A stretch of 64,000 nucleotides of DNA from Diadema setosum (GCF_964275005.1 NC_092701.1:12956670-13020669), one strand, 5' to 3'; shown: positions 46,101 to 57,240, counted from the stretch's first letter. Numbers and translations: made by a program. The notes: generated from the sequence alone by a model not told the origin.

Positions 46101-46204
46101 CCCCCCCCCTCGCTCGCTCCGCTCCGCTCGGCTCGGTCGCTTCGCTCCCTCGCAGACTAACCGCCCCCCCCCCCCCCTAAGATGAAATCCTGGCTACGCC
46201 GTTG
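43125..46204. mobile_element. 3.08-kb hAT-like element hosting a satellite array
   Basis: TIRs CACTGGCGTAGCCAGG (left) and CCTGGCTACGCCGTTG (right) pair at 14 of 16 positions. CCCTGAAG is duplicated exactly at 43117-43124 and 46205-46212, the 8-bp target size of hAT elements. Both TIRs adjoin long G/C runs. Left third: three diverged copies of a GTGTGCACCAGATCGTTGAA-like block. Right two thirds: satellite array. No transposase, so it must have been moved by another element's enzyme. Confidence 0.93.
43925..46150. repeat. Satellite array, eight or more units of ~190-275 bp
   Basis: Units recur near 44160, 44435, 44705, 44978, 45170, 45435, 45695 and 45965, marked by GTGGGACTGTTTCACGTCGT, AAACATGCATCAAATTGCAC and CGCTCGCTCCGCTCGCTCGG. 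The 45170 unit is shorter by an internal deletion. Each has the GTGGGAGGGGG / CCCCCTCCCAC palindrome. Same satellite as at 12120-13704, but the local units are more alike to each other. Confidence 0.93.
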
Positions 46205-46212
46205 CCCTGAAG

Positions 46213-46909
46213 TGCATGGGATCCTATATTATATCCAGGTACTATGCGTATTCAAAGATCACGTTTAATGCAGTTGACTTCTTTTGTTGTTTCAAACATT
46301 CGAATTTTCCTGTTCAGCGCGAGTCGAATAAAAGAATCAGAACTTACAAAATACGAAAGAGTCAAAAGAAACGTATAATAAATAATTAACAGGACCACTA
46401 ATACATAGAATGTCACAGATACGCTGTTCCTGAAGTATGTTTCGTTGAAGATTCACAATTGGAATTACATGTAGCCTATTATATAGGTAGTGAGATATTG
46501 TCTTATTTTGTCCCCTGAGCGGACTTGCACAGAAATATTCCCATCCAAATCTCAAGAATGAAGTGAAACATTTTTTTCTACTTAGATCTGAAATTTTTGA
46601 AACATTTAATGTCTCTTTGTTTTTAGACAAGTACTCTTATCTTATACGCGTTATCTGTTAAAACGTGGATAACTGTCCACAAGTGTGAGATTCACAAAAA
46701 CTGCATTTTCTGTCGCGACAGCAGGCCCGACTCCCAGTTTTTAATCAAGCGCGCTGCCTCTTCAGAACGGCCAAGCATGGGCCACCGAGGGTACGGTCAC
46801 AGCCTCCAATATCAGCCTGCTCGGCGGCCGGGCACCAATTTTTTTTTTTTTTTTTTCTCGGCCGGGCACCGACCGCCGACAGACTTGGCACCGTTGATTT
46901 TTAGGGTAT
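46213..46909. other. Intergenic spacer
   Basis: No gene seen. Short inverted pair around a T run at 46839-46856 (CGGCCGGGCACCAAT / CTCGGCCGGGCACC repeated directly on both sides). Confidence 0.5.
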
Positions 46910-48222
46910 CTCGGTCGCCGCTGAAGTTTTTACCGAGGGGTTAACCCTCAAAGCCCGGGGGGGGGGCACATTTTGCCCCTTATACCATATTTTCATTTGC
47001 CACCCCTACGCCCTTACCCAATTTCAACCAAATTTGGTGACTTTTCCTAAAAGTAAAACATTCCAATATTGTGGAAATATGAAATGTGATTTATACCAAT
47101 ATTATATGTAGCCTACACCCTAAACAAGTCATCATTATAGGTCTCATACATTATTCTCTCATATTGTAATGAATAGCGCCCCATGTGTTGGCCTTGATAA
47201 ATTTCAACAATATAGCAAATAGTGAAAGTTGACTTGCTTTTCCTTTGTGCCAAATATAAAAATGATTGGTACAAGATAGAACATAATATACACGTGTACT
47301 GTGGGATAAGGAAATATGTCGAAAAAACATGATTTTAGCAATTTCCTATGTATTTCTTTATACTTAGATAAATAACGCCCTCAATGGGCAACCTTGAGAA
47401 ATTTCAAATGTTGCGTCAGAGCATGAGTTGCTTTATAAAAATTATGTGCCAAATATGACGGTGGTATTATATAAAATAAAGAAGTTATAGAGGGGGGGGG
47501 GCACAGTGTCCTCCCCCACCCCTCCCCCCCCCGGACACCGATCTAATCAAACTATCTCGGTCGCCGCTGAAGTTTTTACCGAGGGGTTAACCCTCAAAGC
47601 CCGGGGGGGGGGGGCACATTTTGCCCCCTTATACCATATTTTCATTTGCCACTCCTACGCCCTTACCCAATTTCAACCAAATTTGGTGACTTTTCCTAAA
47701 AGTAAAACATTCCAATATTGTGGAAATATGAAATGTGATTTATACCAATATTATATGTAGCCTACACCCTAAACAAGTCATCATTATAGGTCTCATACAT
47801 TATTCTCTTCATATTGTAATGAATAGCGCCCCATGTGTTGGCCTTGATAAATTTCAACAATATAGCAAATAGTGAAAGTTGACTTGCTTTTCCTTTGTGC
47901 CAAATATAAAAATGATTGGTACAAGATAGAACATAATATACACGTGTACTGTGGGATAAGGAAATATGTCGAAAAAACATGATTTTAGCATATTTCCTAT
48001 GTATTTCTTTATACTTAGATAAATAACGCCCTCAATGGGCAACCTTGAGAAATTTCAAATGTTGCGTCAGAGCATGAGTTGCTTTATAAAAATTATGTGC
48101 CAAATATGACGGTGGTATTATATAAAATAAAGAAGTTATAGAGGGGGGGGGGGGGGCACAGTGTCCTCCCCCACCCCTCCCCCCCCCCCCCCCCGGACAC
48201 CGATCTAATCAAACTATAGCGG
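46910..48222. repeat. 646-bp tandem duplication, two nearly identical units
   Basis: Unit 1 starts at 46910 and unit 2 at 47556, each with CTCGGTCGCCGCTGAAG, ACCGAGGGGTTAACCCTC, a G run and CGGACACCGATCTAATCAAA. Only a handful of differences are visible (CCCCTACG/CTCCTACG, TCTCATATT/TCTTCATATT, lengths of G and C runs). Open frames differ only through these indels. No protein family recognised. Confidence 0.93.
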
Positions 48223-50009
48223 TCGCCGTCGAGCGATTTAGGAACCAACAGTTAGAAAAGCACAGATGAAAACAAAGGGAAGAAGAGGAGCCAGGCTCTC
48301 TGAACCTTCTCCCCCTGAAAGAAGAAATAGCTCAGGCTTCAACACTCTCAGTAGCCCTCGCAGAGGATGACTAGGCTAACAACAGGCACCATGCAGTTTG
48401 GGGCGCAATGAGATGAAAACTATAAAAGCTTGGGTTGTTACATTGACATAGGTAATATGGTTTCGTTATTTCATTATTATCTATCTACTGAATGAAAAGA
48501 AGTAGGGATAATGAAAATCTGAAATTAGATAGGAAATTGGAACATTTTGATCTCGGAGTTACGAAAGATTTTTTTCTTCTTCTTCTTGGTTTCTTCCTTT
48601 CTATTTCCTGTTTTCTACATAAAATTATTTAATTCTGGTTTCATAACCGAGTTTGATAGCTCGTAATTCAGATTTTAGGTCCTTTTACTTCAGGTTTTAT
48701 CTTTCTGCAAATTTAATTCTATTTTGAGAAGAATAAGGTAGAAGGAAGTTTATTTGTTCACTTGCATATATGGGCTATCATGTATTCATGTTTTAAGAAA
48801 GTGCTGGGTTTGTGAACCTCGCTGTCGTAGCCGTTGAGGCAAAATCAGCGGCTTCTTAGATATGGATGTTGCTCTCTCAGATGCAAAGCAAAAACATTGT
48901 TGTTGATGGCCAAGGGGCAGTCACATTATATACCCAGGTAGCTCGTGAGAAATTTCCGGCAGAGGCCGACGGGTCGGTACGAATTCGCGACACCGACAGA
49001 TGACCCACCGATCACCGGCAAGGCCACTGGGCGATTTCTTAAAAATCGGTTGGTGGCAGGTGTGAAAATGTTCGGTTGTCGGTGGATCATCATTCGGTCA
49101 CTGCTCGGACTCCGCACGGGGAAATCTTCGGACTTCGCCAAGTTTCGGCCTTATATCGACCGGTGATAGACGGGAAATCGACAGGGCATCGCTCGGGCAT
49201 CGCCTCTTTTATACACTTTAGTGACCACCGCACAGTGCAGTACGCCCGGATGTCAACAAACGAATACTGCTAGTAATCAGCTGATTGAAATACATTGTAC
49301 TTAGTATCCAGCGCGCGCGCGCGCCGGCATGTACTATGGGTGGCCAAGTTATCCATTACACATTTTTGACAGTGTACAGTGCACTGATTACCAACGTAAA
49401 CAAATAAGGCCTAAATTGAGGTTTTCAGGACATCATACATATAGGGCCTAGTCAGCCGAGTTCCAAGGAACTTCCAGTAGTAGAAAATCCCTTAGAGACA
49501 GATTAATATTTATTACCAAAGGTATATCCATGCTTTGCATGATTTATTATCAAACCTCTGAAATAACGCATTTGTAAATGTTAAGAAAACCGTGGGGGCG
49601 TGGGGGTACTTGTGACACAACGCGTGCACAAAATGCTTGACTCAATGATGTGACTTTAAACAACTAAAGTAGATTCTCTATAATTTATAATTTGCAATAC
49701 AGGTAACTATGAGACGAATGCATGATTAATTAGAAATGTCGCTATGGCGACTGATACCTCCGCCATAATGCATGATTCTCCCAATAGGCGTATAGTACAA
49801 TGTCTTCACAATGTGTGATCCATGACAGTTTCACATAACTGGCAAAATATTGAAGTGACATTGTCAGAAATGTCTTGAACTGGGTTTGGTACACATATAT
49901 GGGGAATTGAGAATTTTTACTTGAATTCTGACAGACCTTTTTATAAGTTTATGCATTGAGTAATTTCCAAGGTGTGAAGAAAGAGTGTAATGACGGTACA
50001 AAATGGATT
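48223..50009. other. Intergenic, with one CpG-rich stretch
   Basis: 48945-49330 is GC- and CpG-rich, with GATGACCCACCGA and its inverse TCGGTGGATCATC and a (CG)n run at 49313-49324. It may be an old repeat or a CpG island; no first exon found. The remainder is AT-rich. Confidence 0.45.
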
Positions 50010-50039
50010 TTTTTTTTTTGGGGGGGGGGGGGCATTGAA

Positions 50040-50990
50040 ACCTGGCCTTTGAACTTTGACCTTCTGGCTGGAAATTTCCCAGAGAATCTCCATTAGGTAA
50101 TGCATGTATTAATATTTGAAACTAATAATGCAAGCATTGCATATACTAGTATATGAGGGAAATAGTAAAATTTTGAGGAGATGACCTTTAACCCCTGACT
50201 ATTGACCCATGACCCCTAAATTCCCTAGATAATCCCTGCCAATCAGTAAATGCGTATGTACCAAGTTCCACGAAGATACATTGAACCATTTGCGAGAAAA
50301 GTGATATTGCAACATTTTCACCTAACCTTTGACCTTTTGACCTTTGACCTTATGACATGAAACTCTCTCTGGAGAATCTCTACGGAGTAGTACATGTCCA
50401 CACCAAGTTTCAAGAAAATACCTTTGGGCATTGCATAGATATGGGGGAAATTGCAACATTTGTAGCATTTGACCTTGACCGTTTGACCTTTGACCTCATG
50501 CCAATGTCACTAAAATCTACTCAACTAATTGTCCTATCATACATCATTCTTGGACCAAGTTTGGTGAAAGCTGCTTCATCCAGTTTTGAGTTATCACGTA
50601 AAGAGATAAATGTTAGGATTTGACCTTGATCTTTGACCTTTGACCTCTGTCTGATTTCACTGAAAAACTAATTAAGTAATTGTCCCATTATACATCATCC
50701 TCCAACAAAGTTTGGTGAAATTTGCTCTATCCAGTCTTGAGTTATCGCGGAAACGGATACAATTTCATGATTTGACCTTGACCTTTGACCTTTGGCCTTT
50801 AGCCGATTTCACCCAAAATCTAATCAAATAATTGCCCCATCATACTTCATACTTGGACCAAGTTTGGTAAAATTCCAGTAAATATTACTCAAGTTATCGC
50901 GTAAACGAAAGCGGACGGACGGACGGACGTACGGACGTACGGACGTTCGGACGTACGGACGGCCCAGCTCCAGAGCGCTTTACGAAGGCC
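50040..50990. repeat. Degenerate ~155-bp repeat rich in TGACCT half-sites
   Basis: Three clear units (near 50490, 50645 and 50800) share CTAATTGTCCYATCATACAT, ACCAAGTTTGGTGAAA, CAGTTTTGAGTTATC and TTTGACCTTGACCTTTGACC; more diverged units lie to the left from 50040. The array ends in (GGACGTAC)n at 50915-50960. Confidence 0.85.
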
Positions 50991-51099
50991 GCCCTCGCGG
51001 GCAAAGCGACCACACTGATGATTAGGGAAGATACCATCAAGTGCTGCAGTAAATTCAATACTACGACTAGTGGTCATTACTGCTCTCCATACTACGAAA

Positions 51100-51569
51100 C
51101 CATATATTTCCAGGTTCTCTTTGTCTCTCTAGATCTCACACTGTCAGCACAAATAATGCGTGCACGCAAAAGCGTCTTTATGTCGAGTGTGTCGAGCGGT
51201 AGCTGCGGCAAATTCAGTGGACATTATAGATGCTTCAAACGCAAGACCCTCGAAGCGATCTAGTTTGTGTATGTACGACGTTTACGCTCGGATCGGGCGA
51301 TTGGCTCTCTACCGCGATATCCGTGCTGCTTGCTACTAGCTCAACACATCACGGCATGCATGCACACAGCGATCGACAACTACTCGTGTACGCACAAGTT
51401 GAGTGGGGTTGAGTTGTGCAGTGGCTAGCTGGACAACAAACACGATTCCACTCGTTTTTATATTGGCTAGACTTTGAAAAGATCTGATTCTGTCTATCCC
51501 GTATCAATGGATTGTCACATTGAATAAGTTTAACCTGCGCCGGCATTCCTACTCCATCAGTTTGTGAAG
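51100..51569 (+). promoter_or_regulatory. XPR1 upstream region and presumed 5' UTR
   Basis: Sequence before the XPR1 ATG. It is less AT-rich than most of the window, with ACGTTTACGCTCGGATCGGG and CTGCGCCGGC-like CpG-containing stretches. No TATA box or exact start site can be named. Confidence 0.4.
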
Positions 51570-51638
51570 ATGAGATTTGCTGAACATCTAGCGGCGCATA
51601 TTACACCGGAATGGAGAAAACAATACATTCGTTATGAG
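51570..51638 (+). CDS. XPR1: XPR1 first coding exon (start of SPX domain)
   Basis: Exactly 23 codons, [20 protein letters not shown] followed by RYE, then donor GTTAGT. This is nearly identical to the start of vertebrate XPR1, the plasma-membrane phosphate exporter whose N-terminal SPX domain senses inositol pyrophosphates. Residue 2 is Arg where vertebrate XPR1 has Lys. The ATG is fixed by homology. The second exon (expected to begin near AFKDMLY) was searched for to the right edge and not found, so intron 1 is at least 12.3 kb or the exon was missed. Only this exon is in the window. Confidence 0.92.
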
Positions 51639-51709
51639 GTTAGTCAGTGTCACAGCTGTATCTATGAATAGGGCCCGCCGTTTGCTCAAGTGTGGTGAGC
51701 TTCTTTCAA

Positions 51710-51830
51710 ACTTGACCGAAAGATCGGTCTGTATTTTGTCAGGGATATGTTCCGCGGAGTGTCTGGCTTCACGGAATCCCTTTATAAGAGGAGAGCCGTA
51801 AAAGTAGAAAATGATTTACTTGTGTACTAC
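51710..51830 (+). repeat. Interspersed repeat R, copy 2
   Basis: GACCGAAAGATCGGTCTGTA, GGGATATGTTCCGCGGAG and GTCTGGCTTCACGGAATCCC. It begins 72 bases inside XPR1 intron 1, same orientation as copy 1. Confidence 0.82.
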
Positions 51831-52255
51831 CAAGTAGGCCTACATTGTAGCTCGTGGGTAGTCGGGTAAATTTACAGCTAACACTACGCAGTGTTAGACC
51901 TACACAAGTTAGTCTACAAATAGGAGTGGTGGTGGTTGGGTTAGTTATTGTCCCGTTCATAACATTTCATGTCAGCTTGTCTCGAACTGAAACATTTTCT
52001 ATTAGGCCTATTTCGAAATATAAGAATATAGTCATATAGATCTATTGAATATAAATTGTTTCACATGTTAGAACTCACAGCCGTGTGTCGAGTACCGAAG
52101 TAGAAAAAAAAAAGTAGGCCTAGAAGTAGAAGAACTATTTTATGTGAAACTGTGTTAAGAAACCACTGCACTAATGACAATGTCAACTACTACTAGGTCT
52201 ACTAATAGTCATACTAGGCCTATTAGGTTTCTATCTCGTTGAGTTTGTTAAGTAC

Positions 52256-52960
52256 ATCATAAAATTTCACAAATTCCCTCAAAATTGTCACCTTGATAAT
52301 CCACCAGAATCTGTCCGGCCTCTCCAGAATCCTGACACGCCACGTGCTATCTCGCTATTGGCGTTCAATGTCAAGGCATGTAGGCCTACGCCTACAAAGG
52401 CAAGGCCGCTGAAAAATTCACCGAGCCATACCTTGTTGGCGCAACATTGCATCGGGGACGTTGCGGCGCTGTTGGTCTGGTCTCCAAATTCTGGCGAGTT
52501 GTTGCACTCAAATACCTCTGTACATTTAGTCACTGCATCGGCATGTATGGCGATGTTGTTTTTCTTCTGTGTTTTTGAGGATACCATCACACTGCACTCT
52601 GAGCTTGCGATAAGCGAAAAAATTTTAGCACGTTTTCGGCAACCCTGATTCTTAAATGTGGGACAATTCGCGTGTGCTTTGGAAAAGTTGCGCCGATTCT
52701 GCATTTTTGACAGTGAAATTCAGGATTTTAGATGGATTTTTGGAGGTAACTAAGGCACTTTCCTGTTGTGAACAACTGTGCAAGTACCATATCTACAATG
52801 TATGTGAAATGATGTGATACAATTGTGCATACAATGTATGTGTGTGTTATGACAGTAGAATTTGCTGGCTTGTGATAAGTGATAAGTGTCCGGATTCTGG
52901 AGGCCGGCAGAAAACTGGGAGCTTTACTCTAGTCTAGTAGCTAGAAAGAAAAATCAGTCT
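52256..52960. repeat. Duplicated ~700-bp segment D, copy 1
   Basis: Shares with 53403-54030: ACCTTGATAATCCACCAGAA, GAGCCATACCTTGTTGGCGC (GTGCC.. in copy 2), AATTCTGGCGAGTTG, TTTAGTCACTGCATCGGCAT, TTTTCGGCAACCCTG and ATGGATTTTTGGAGG. Copy 1 ends close to repeat R copy 3. Confidence 0.85.
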
Positions 52961-53110
52961 GTCCGGAGGAGTTTTTTAAAATCATTTTTTTGACATTTAT
53001 GCCTGTATGGCTCTTCTCCATAGACAAGGGGATTTTGTGAAGCCAGACACAGTCTCCGCAGAATATATCCCCTACAAGATACAGAATTATCCTTAGGTCA
53101 AAGGGTCCAG
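52930..53110 (-). repeat. Interspersed repeat R, copy 3 (inverted)
   Basis: GTGAAGCCAGACACAGTCTC, CGCAGAATATATCCCCT and TCCGGAGGAG are the inverse of the phrases in copies 1 and 2. Confidence 0.78.
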
Positions 53111-53402
53111 CCAGAGTAAAATCACTCAGTTTTCAGACACTTAATCTTTTCTGCGATATTTGCTCAAATGATATAATATATTCAAAATTATATACAACAA
53201 TGTTTGATAGGTATTAACACTACTTTTGTCTTGATTTTTATTTTGTTATGTAAAATGATTTTCTGTTTGTATTTTATGTTGAAATGGCAAGTAAATAATA
53301 ATAATAAATTAATACCATATCAATTGGTAAACTTGGCCTAGCGGGTAAACTCTGCCACTAGCGCCCTCATTACAAGTGGCTGAGTTTACCATAACTATGG
53401 TA

Positions 53403-54030
53403 CATCATAGAATTTCACAAAAGCCCAAAATATATCATCTTGATAATCCACCAGAATCCTTGCAGCTCTTTCAGAATTCGGATGCGCGCTACAAGTGCGT
53501 TCAATGTCAATGCCTATACATATGTACAAGTCCACTGAAAAATGCTCCGTGCCATACCTTGTTGGCACAAGATTGCATCAGAGAAATTGTGGCGCCCGTT
53601 GGTGTCCGAATTCTGGCGAGTCAGCACTTGCATTCAGTCCCTGTACATTTAGTCCCTGCATTGGCATGTATGGAGATTTTGTTTTTCTTTTGTGTTTGTT
53701 GCGGTTACTGTCACACAATGGAATGGCATTTTTCTCAATTTTTAATGCTTTTTCGGCAACCCTGGTTCTTAAACACTGGACTCAATTTGTGCATGCTTTG
53801 GAAAAGTTGCACTGATTCTCCATTTTTAATGGTGAAATTTGGGATTTTGGATGGATTTTTGGAGGGGACTAAGAGACTTTCCTGTTTTGAATGACAATGC
53901 CAGTACTGTATGCAAAATGATGTGATATGCCTGTGTTGTTACAATAGAATTTACTGGCTTGTGTTGAATGGTAATTAAAGTATCTGGATTCCAAACGGTG
54001 GCCGAAAACTGATGGTTTTACTCTAGACAG
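53403..54030. repeat. Duplicated segment D, copy 2
   Basis: Same direction as copy 1 and about 1.1 kb away. An open frame of 172 codons (53376-53894) crosses it, but copy 1 does not keep that frame open, so I do not call it a gene. Confidence 0.85.
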
Positions 54031-55055
54031 GACACTCTGGCTCTCCAGGGCCTGTAGAAGCTGAGACAACTTGGAGTTGAATGAAAGCCAGAGGCAAAGG
54101 CGAAAGCAGAGAATGTCATTACGGTTACAGCTCAATTGTCTACAGGACAATTGTAGAAATTTTAACATTCTGTCATTTAAATAGTTAATGACTTCTGTAC
54201 AGCAACAGGCCTGTGTATATACAAATGTTTCAAGAGTCTAATTAGTGTCAATAGTGACATCTAATAGTCAGTAATCATGTAGAAATGCACACCATGCACT
54301 ACCACCATTCCTTTCATAATTTGTAAAAAAAATAAAAATAAAAAAATAAATAATAATAAAAAAAAAATCTTATGAGTTGTGGTCTCTAGACATTTAACCA
54401 GGTAAGCAAGTTTTAGTGAACAGTTATGTGGCTACATGTAGTATAGTATCAGAAGTGTTTTGTTCAGATGAACTGTATCTGACTCTCTCTCAGTCAATTA
54501 CAAGAGAAAGGTTAATAATTTGGACTCAAAAGTACACTGATTGTGGGCTGTGTTGGCATACAATGTAGCACAATGGATCACCGATTAGATAAAATTGCGA
54601 TCAATATACAGCATGACAATTACACTGGGTTGTTATAGTCTGTGAAACAGCAACTTCACTTTTTAGTCTTTAACCACAATTACATCTTTTTGACAATAAA
54701 CCAAAAGGAGGAAAAGGGAGTGATGTTGAAACATTCTGCCCATTTCCATTTTTTTTTTCTCTCTCTCTTCTGGCTCAGTGATCAAAGGATAGCAATTTCC
54801 AAAGTGCTAATATTATAATACTGCAATCACAGAGGACTGCTAAAGTATGTTGTACTTCAGTTAGTAGCAATAATGAAGTTAGTAATATATTTAATTATGC
54901 CAAGAGTTACAGTACATTTGCATAGAAATAGTGAAACTGCATTGTTGAAGTGATTTATGAATACATCTCCATATAACTTGTATAGGTCAGAGTTTATATG
55001 TAAAACAACTTTTGTCATAATGAAATGAATATTTGTCATAATATCATCCGACACT
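54031..55055. other. XPR1 intron 1 sequence, nothing recognised
   Basis: Single-copy-looking, with an (AAT)/(AAAAT) run at 54325-54367. Confidence 0.5.
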
Positions 55056-55409
55056 TTGTCACAATATCATCCGACACTGGTCATTGTCAGAATAAAGGAA
55101 ACGAATAATGCCCGCTGGACCTACAATGAGATGAAGTGTCTGATAAAACTTTATGAAAGCAAGATCGAGAGGGTGTACATTCAAAGCACAAGGCAGGGGG
55201 AGAAAATCTATGAGGACATGAACGACAGGGACGCCTGTGTAGTATTTGGAGAGCAAGAGCAGCATCAATACTGTTGTCATAACCTCTTCTTGCCAGCAAA
55301 TCAAATACCCAGAAAATCTGATCCGATGTTCATTAACTTCAGGGATATGATGTATTCTGATGATCTAATACATGGAACGATAAAGATTTTTGTACCCTTC
55401 CCTTGTTAA
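55056..55409 (+). CDS. Possible exon or gene relic with SANT/trihelix-like segment
   Basis: An open frame of 117 codons. Residues ~21-56 (RWTYNEMKCLIKLYESKIE, then IYEDMNDR) resemble the first two helices of Myb/SANT or trihelix DNA-binding folds: W, acidic E, hydrophobic LI.LY spacing. The rest has no family I recognise. An acceptor-like ATTGTCAG stands at 55083-55090, so the coding part may start at 55091 rather than at the ATG. It lies in XPR1 intron 1 on the same strand; no partner exons found. It could be a real nested exon, a transposase-derived relic, or chance. Confidence 0.28.
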   Translation: MSQYHPTLVIVRIKETNNARWTYNEMKCLIKLYESKIERVYIQSTRQGEKIYEDMNDRDACVVFGEQEQHQYCCHNLFLPANQIPRKSDPMFINFRDMMYSDDLIHGTIKIFVPFPC

Positions 55410-56649
55410 TGACTAACAATGTAATAATAACAGATTTAAGGAAGAAACTTCAGAGTGTGGACAAAGTAGAGGTACAATGTATTAGAATACTCAGCATGGG
55501 AATGATCATACAGTAGTACCGTAGTTGCAGTTTTGTGCGGAGTAAAACCTGTGCAAACTGAACTGTATCCTGGGATCATCGTTCATACATGTGCAGTTTT
55601 ATCGCAAAATTTTGCCAGTTGGTCGCAGTGTGCGTAATTTTTTGAGGTTTAATTGCATTGTGAATGGACACTTGTGATTTTACAAAGTTTCACTCCGCAA
55701 AATTTCACAATGAGAATGGCCGTAGAATTTACTGTTGAGAAACAGAATAATGCTGTAATTTCTAATGAATCGAGCACAAAGACTTCATTCAGTTGCCCAT
55801 TGCTATTTAAAAAAAAAAAAAAAAAACACCCAACAACAACAAAAATGCTCATGTGGCACATTCATAAATAATGTAACAGGCAAGATTGTCTGTAGCAAGA
55901 CGTTGTCAGGTTGATTCTGGTCAGAAAAGTTCTGATAAGACAGGATATCAGTAACATAGATTTTGCTTTCATGTGTTACTGTACATCTGTTGAGTCCTGG
56001 AAGAAATTCTCAGCAGATAGAGCTGTACAAACTGTACATTGATGTACATTATTGTATTCTCTCACACTTCTAAGTTCTATCTCTAGGAAATCTCACATAC
56101 ATGTACATATGTAATTAATCCTGTTTGCTCCTCCTATTTACTACAAACTTCAATTTACCGTAATATGACTTTGCATGAGGTCCACAGTGTACACAAATGC
56201 TTTTTACCTTGTGCACGTACATGTACAATGCATGTTAACAAGATTTAGCAGATATGTTTTATTTGTTCATGTCTGACAAATGTTTCATCATTCCTGAGGA
56301 CTTCAGTATTTTTGTGGGAGTGCCCTATACAGTACATCATCATTTGATACCCTAGATAAAAGTTTAGATTCCTGTTTTGTTTTTTATCGGTCTCCAATCC
56401 TGTCATCAAGTCTAATAATGAGATGGATGTGAGAAAAGTGCATGCTGAGTAAAAAAAAAAAAAAAAGAAAAAGAAAAAAAAAAGGTTTACTTTCTGCTAG
56501 GTGTACAATGTATCATTGGATTGTCTACAAAATGTAAACAGTCCAAATGCAACTGTAGGGACTAGAGTGCATGTAGTTTGAACAGCTAGGCTATGGAACT
56601 GACAGCTGCTGGATGTTAACTTCTGAAAGGTGTAGAAAGTGATTAAACT
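55410..56649. other. XPR1 intron 1 sequence, nothing recognised
   Basis: Poly(A) stretches at 55809-55826 and 56451-56483; many short TACATGTACA-type palindromes. No gene or complete element. Confidence 0.5.
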
Positions 56650-56654
56650 GCCAG

Positions 56655-57240
56655 ATTCATTCATTCAGTTTACTTCCACAGAGTGAATAAATAAGAAATA
56701 CAAACATTACAATGAGCGCACATGCAAGATGCAATGAATCTCAAAATGGGGAATCAACAGTAGGCCATAATGGCCTTTCAAAGGCTGATCCAGCTGTCAA
56801 TTAAAAATGGTACAGTTATTAATAATGATAACGTAATAAAACATTACAGAATACATTTGACTGTGCAGATGACAAAAACATTACGATAAACAAATTATTA
56901 GGCAAGTGATATAACTCATTCATGCGTGTGTCAAGCGAGATTACTGAATAAAAAAACCAAACAAATCTGTTTATACTTCCTTTTAAAGGATGAAAGACTA
57001 ATGGTACATTTTATGTTGTCTGGTATGTTATTCCACAAATGAGAGCCAGTATGTACATTTAGAAGCATTGTATTTATAAAATGGAATATATAACTTATCA
57101 CTTTGACGAGTACTATACATGTATGCAACTCTAGTATTTTTTTCCATGAAGCAGTTGTCTAAAAATTTTGGTAAGATATTATTGATTATAGGAATATGCG
57201 AATGTACAGGAAACAAATTTGTTAATATCATAAACAGTTC
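56655..57240 (-). pseudogene. LINE 3' fragment (reverse transcriptase C-terminus), antisense
   Basis: On the minus strand, YSTRQSDKLYIPFYKYN and then GSHLWNNIPDNIKCTISLSS, FKRKYKQ form the typical C-terminal tail of non-LTR reverse transcriptase proteins, in two frames. Downstream on the same strand the sequence ends in a (GAAT)n tail at 56657-56668. 5'-truncated and frameshifted. Confidence 0.75.

Noticed and set aside
53376..53894. 172-codon gene
   Set aside because: Lies across a duplicated segment whose other copy is not open on that strand; the residues match no family I know.
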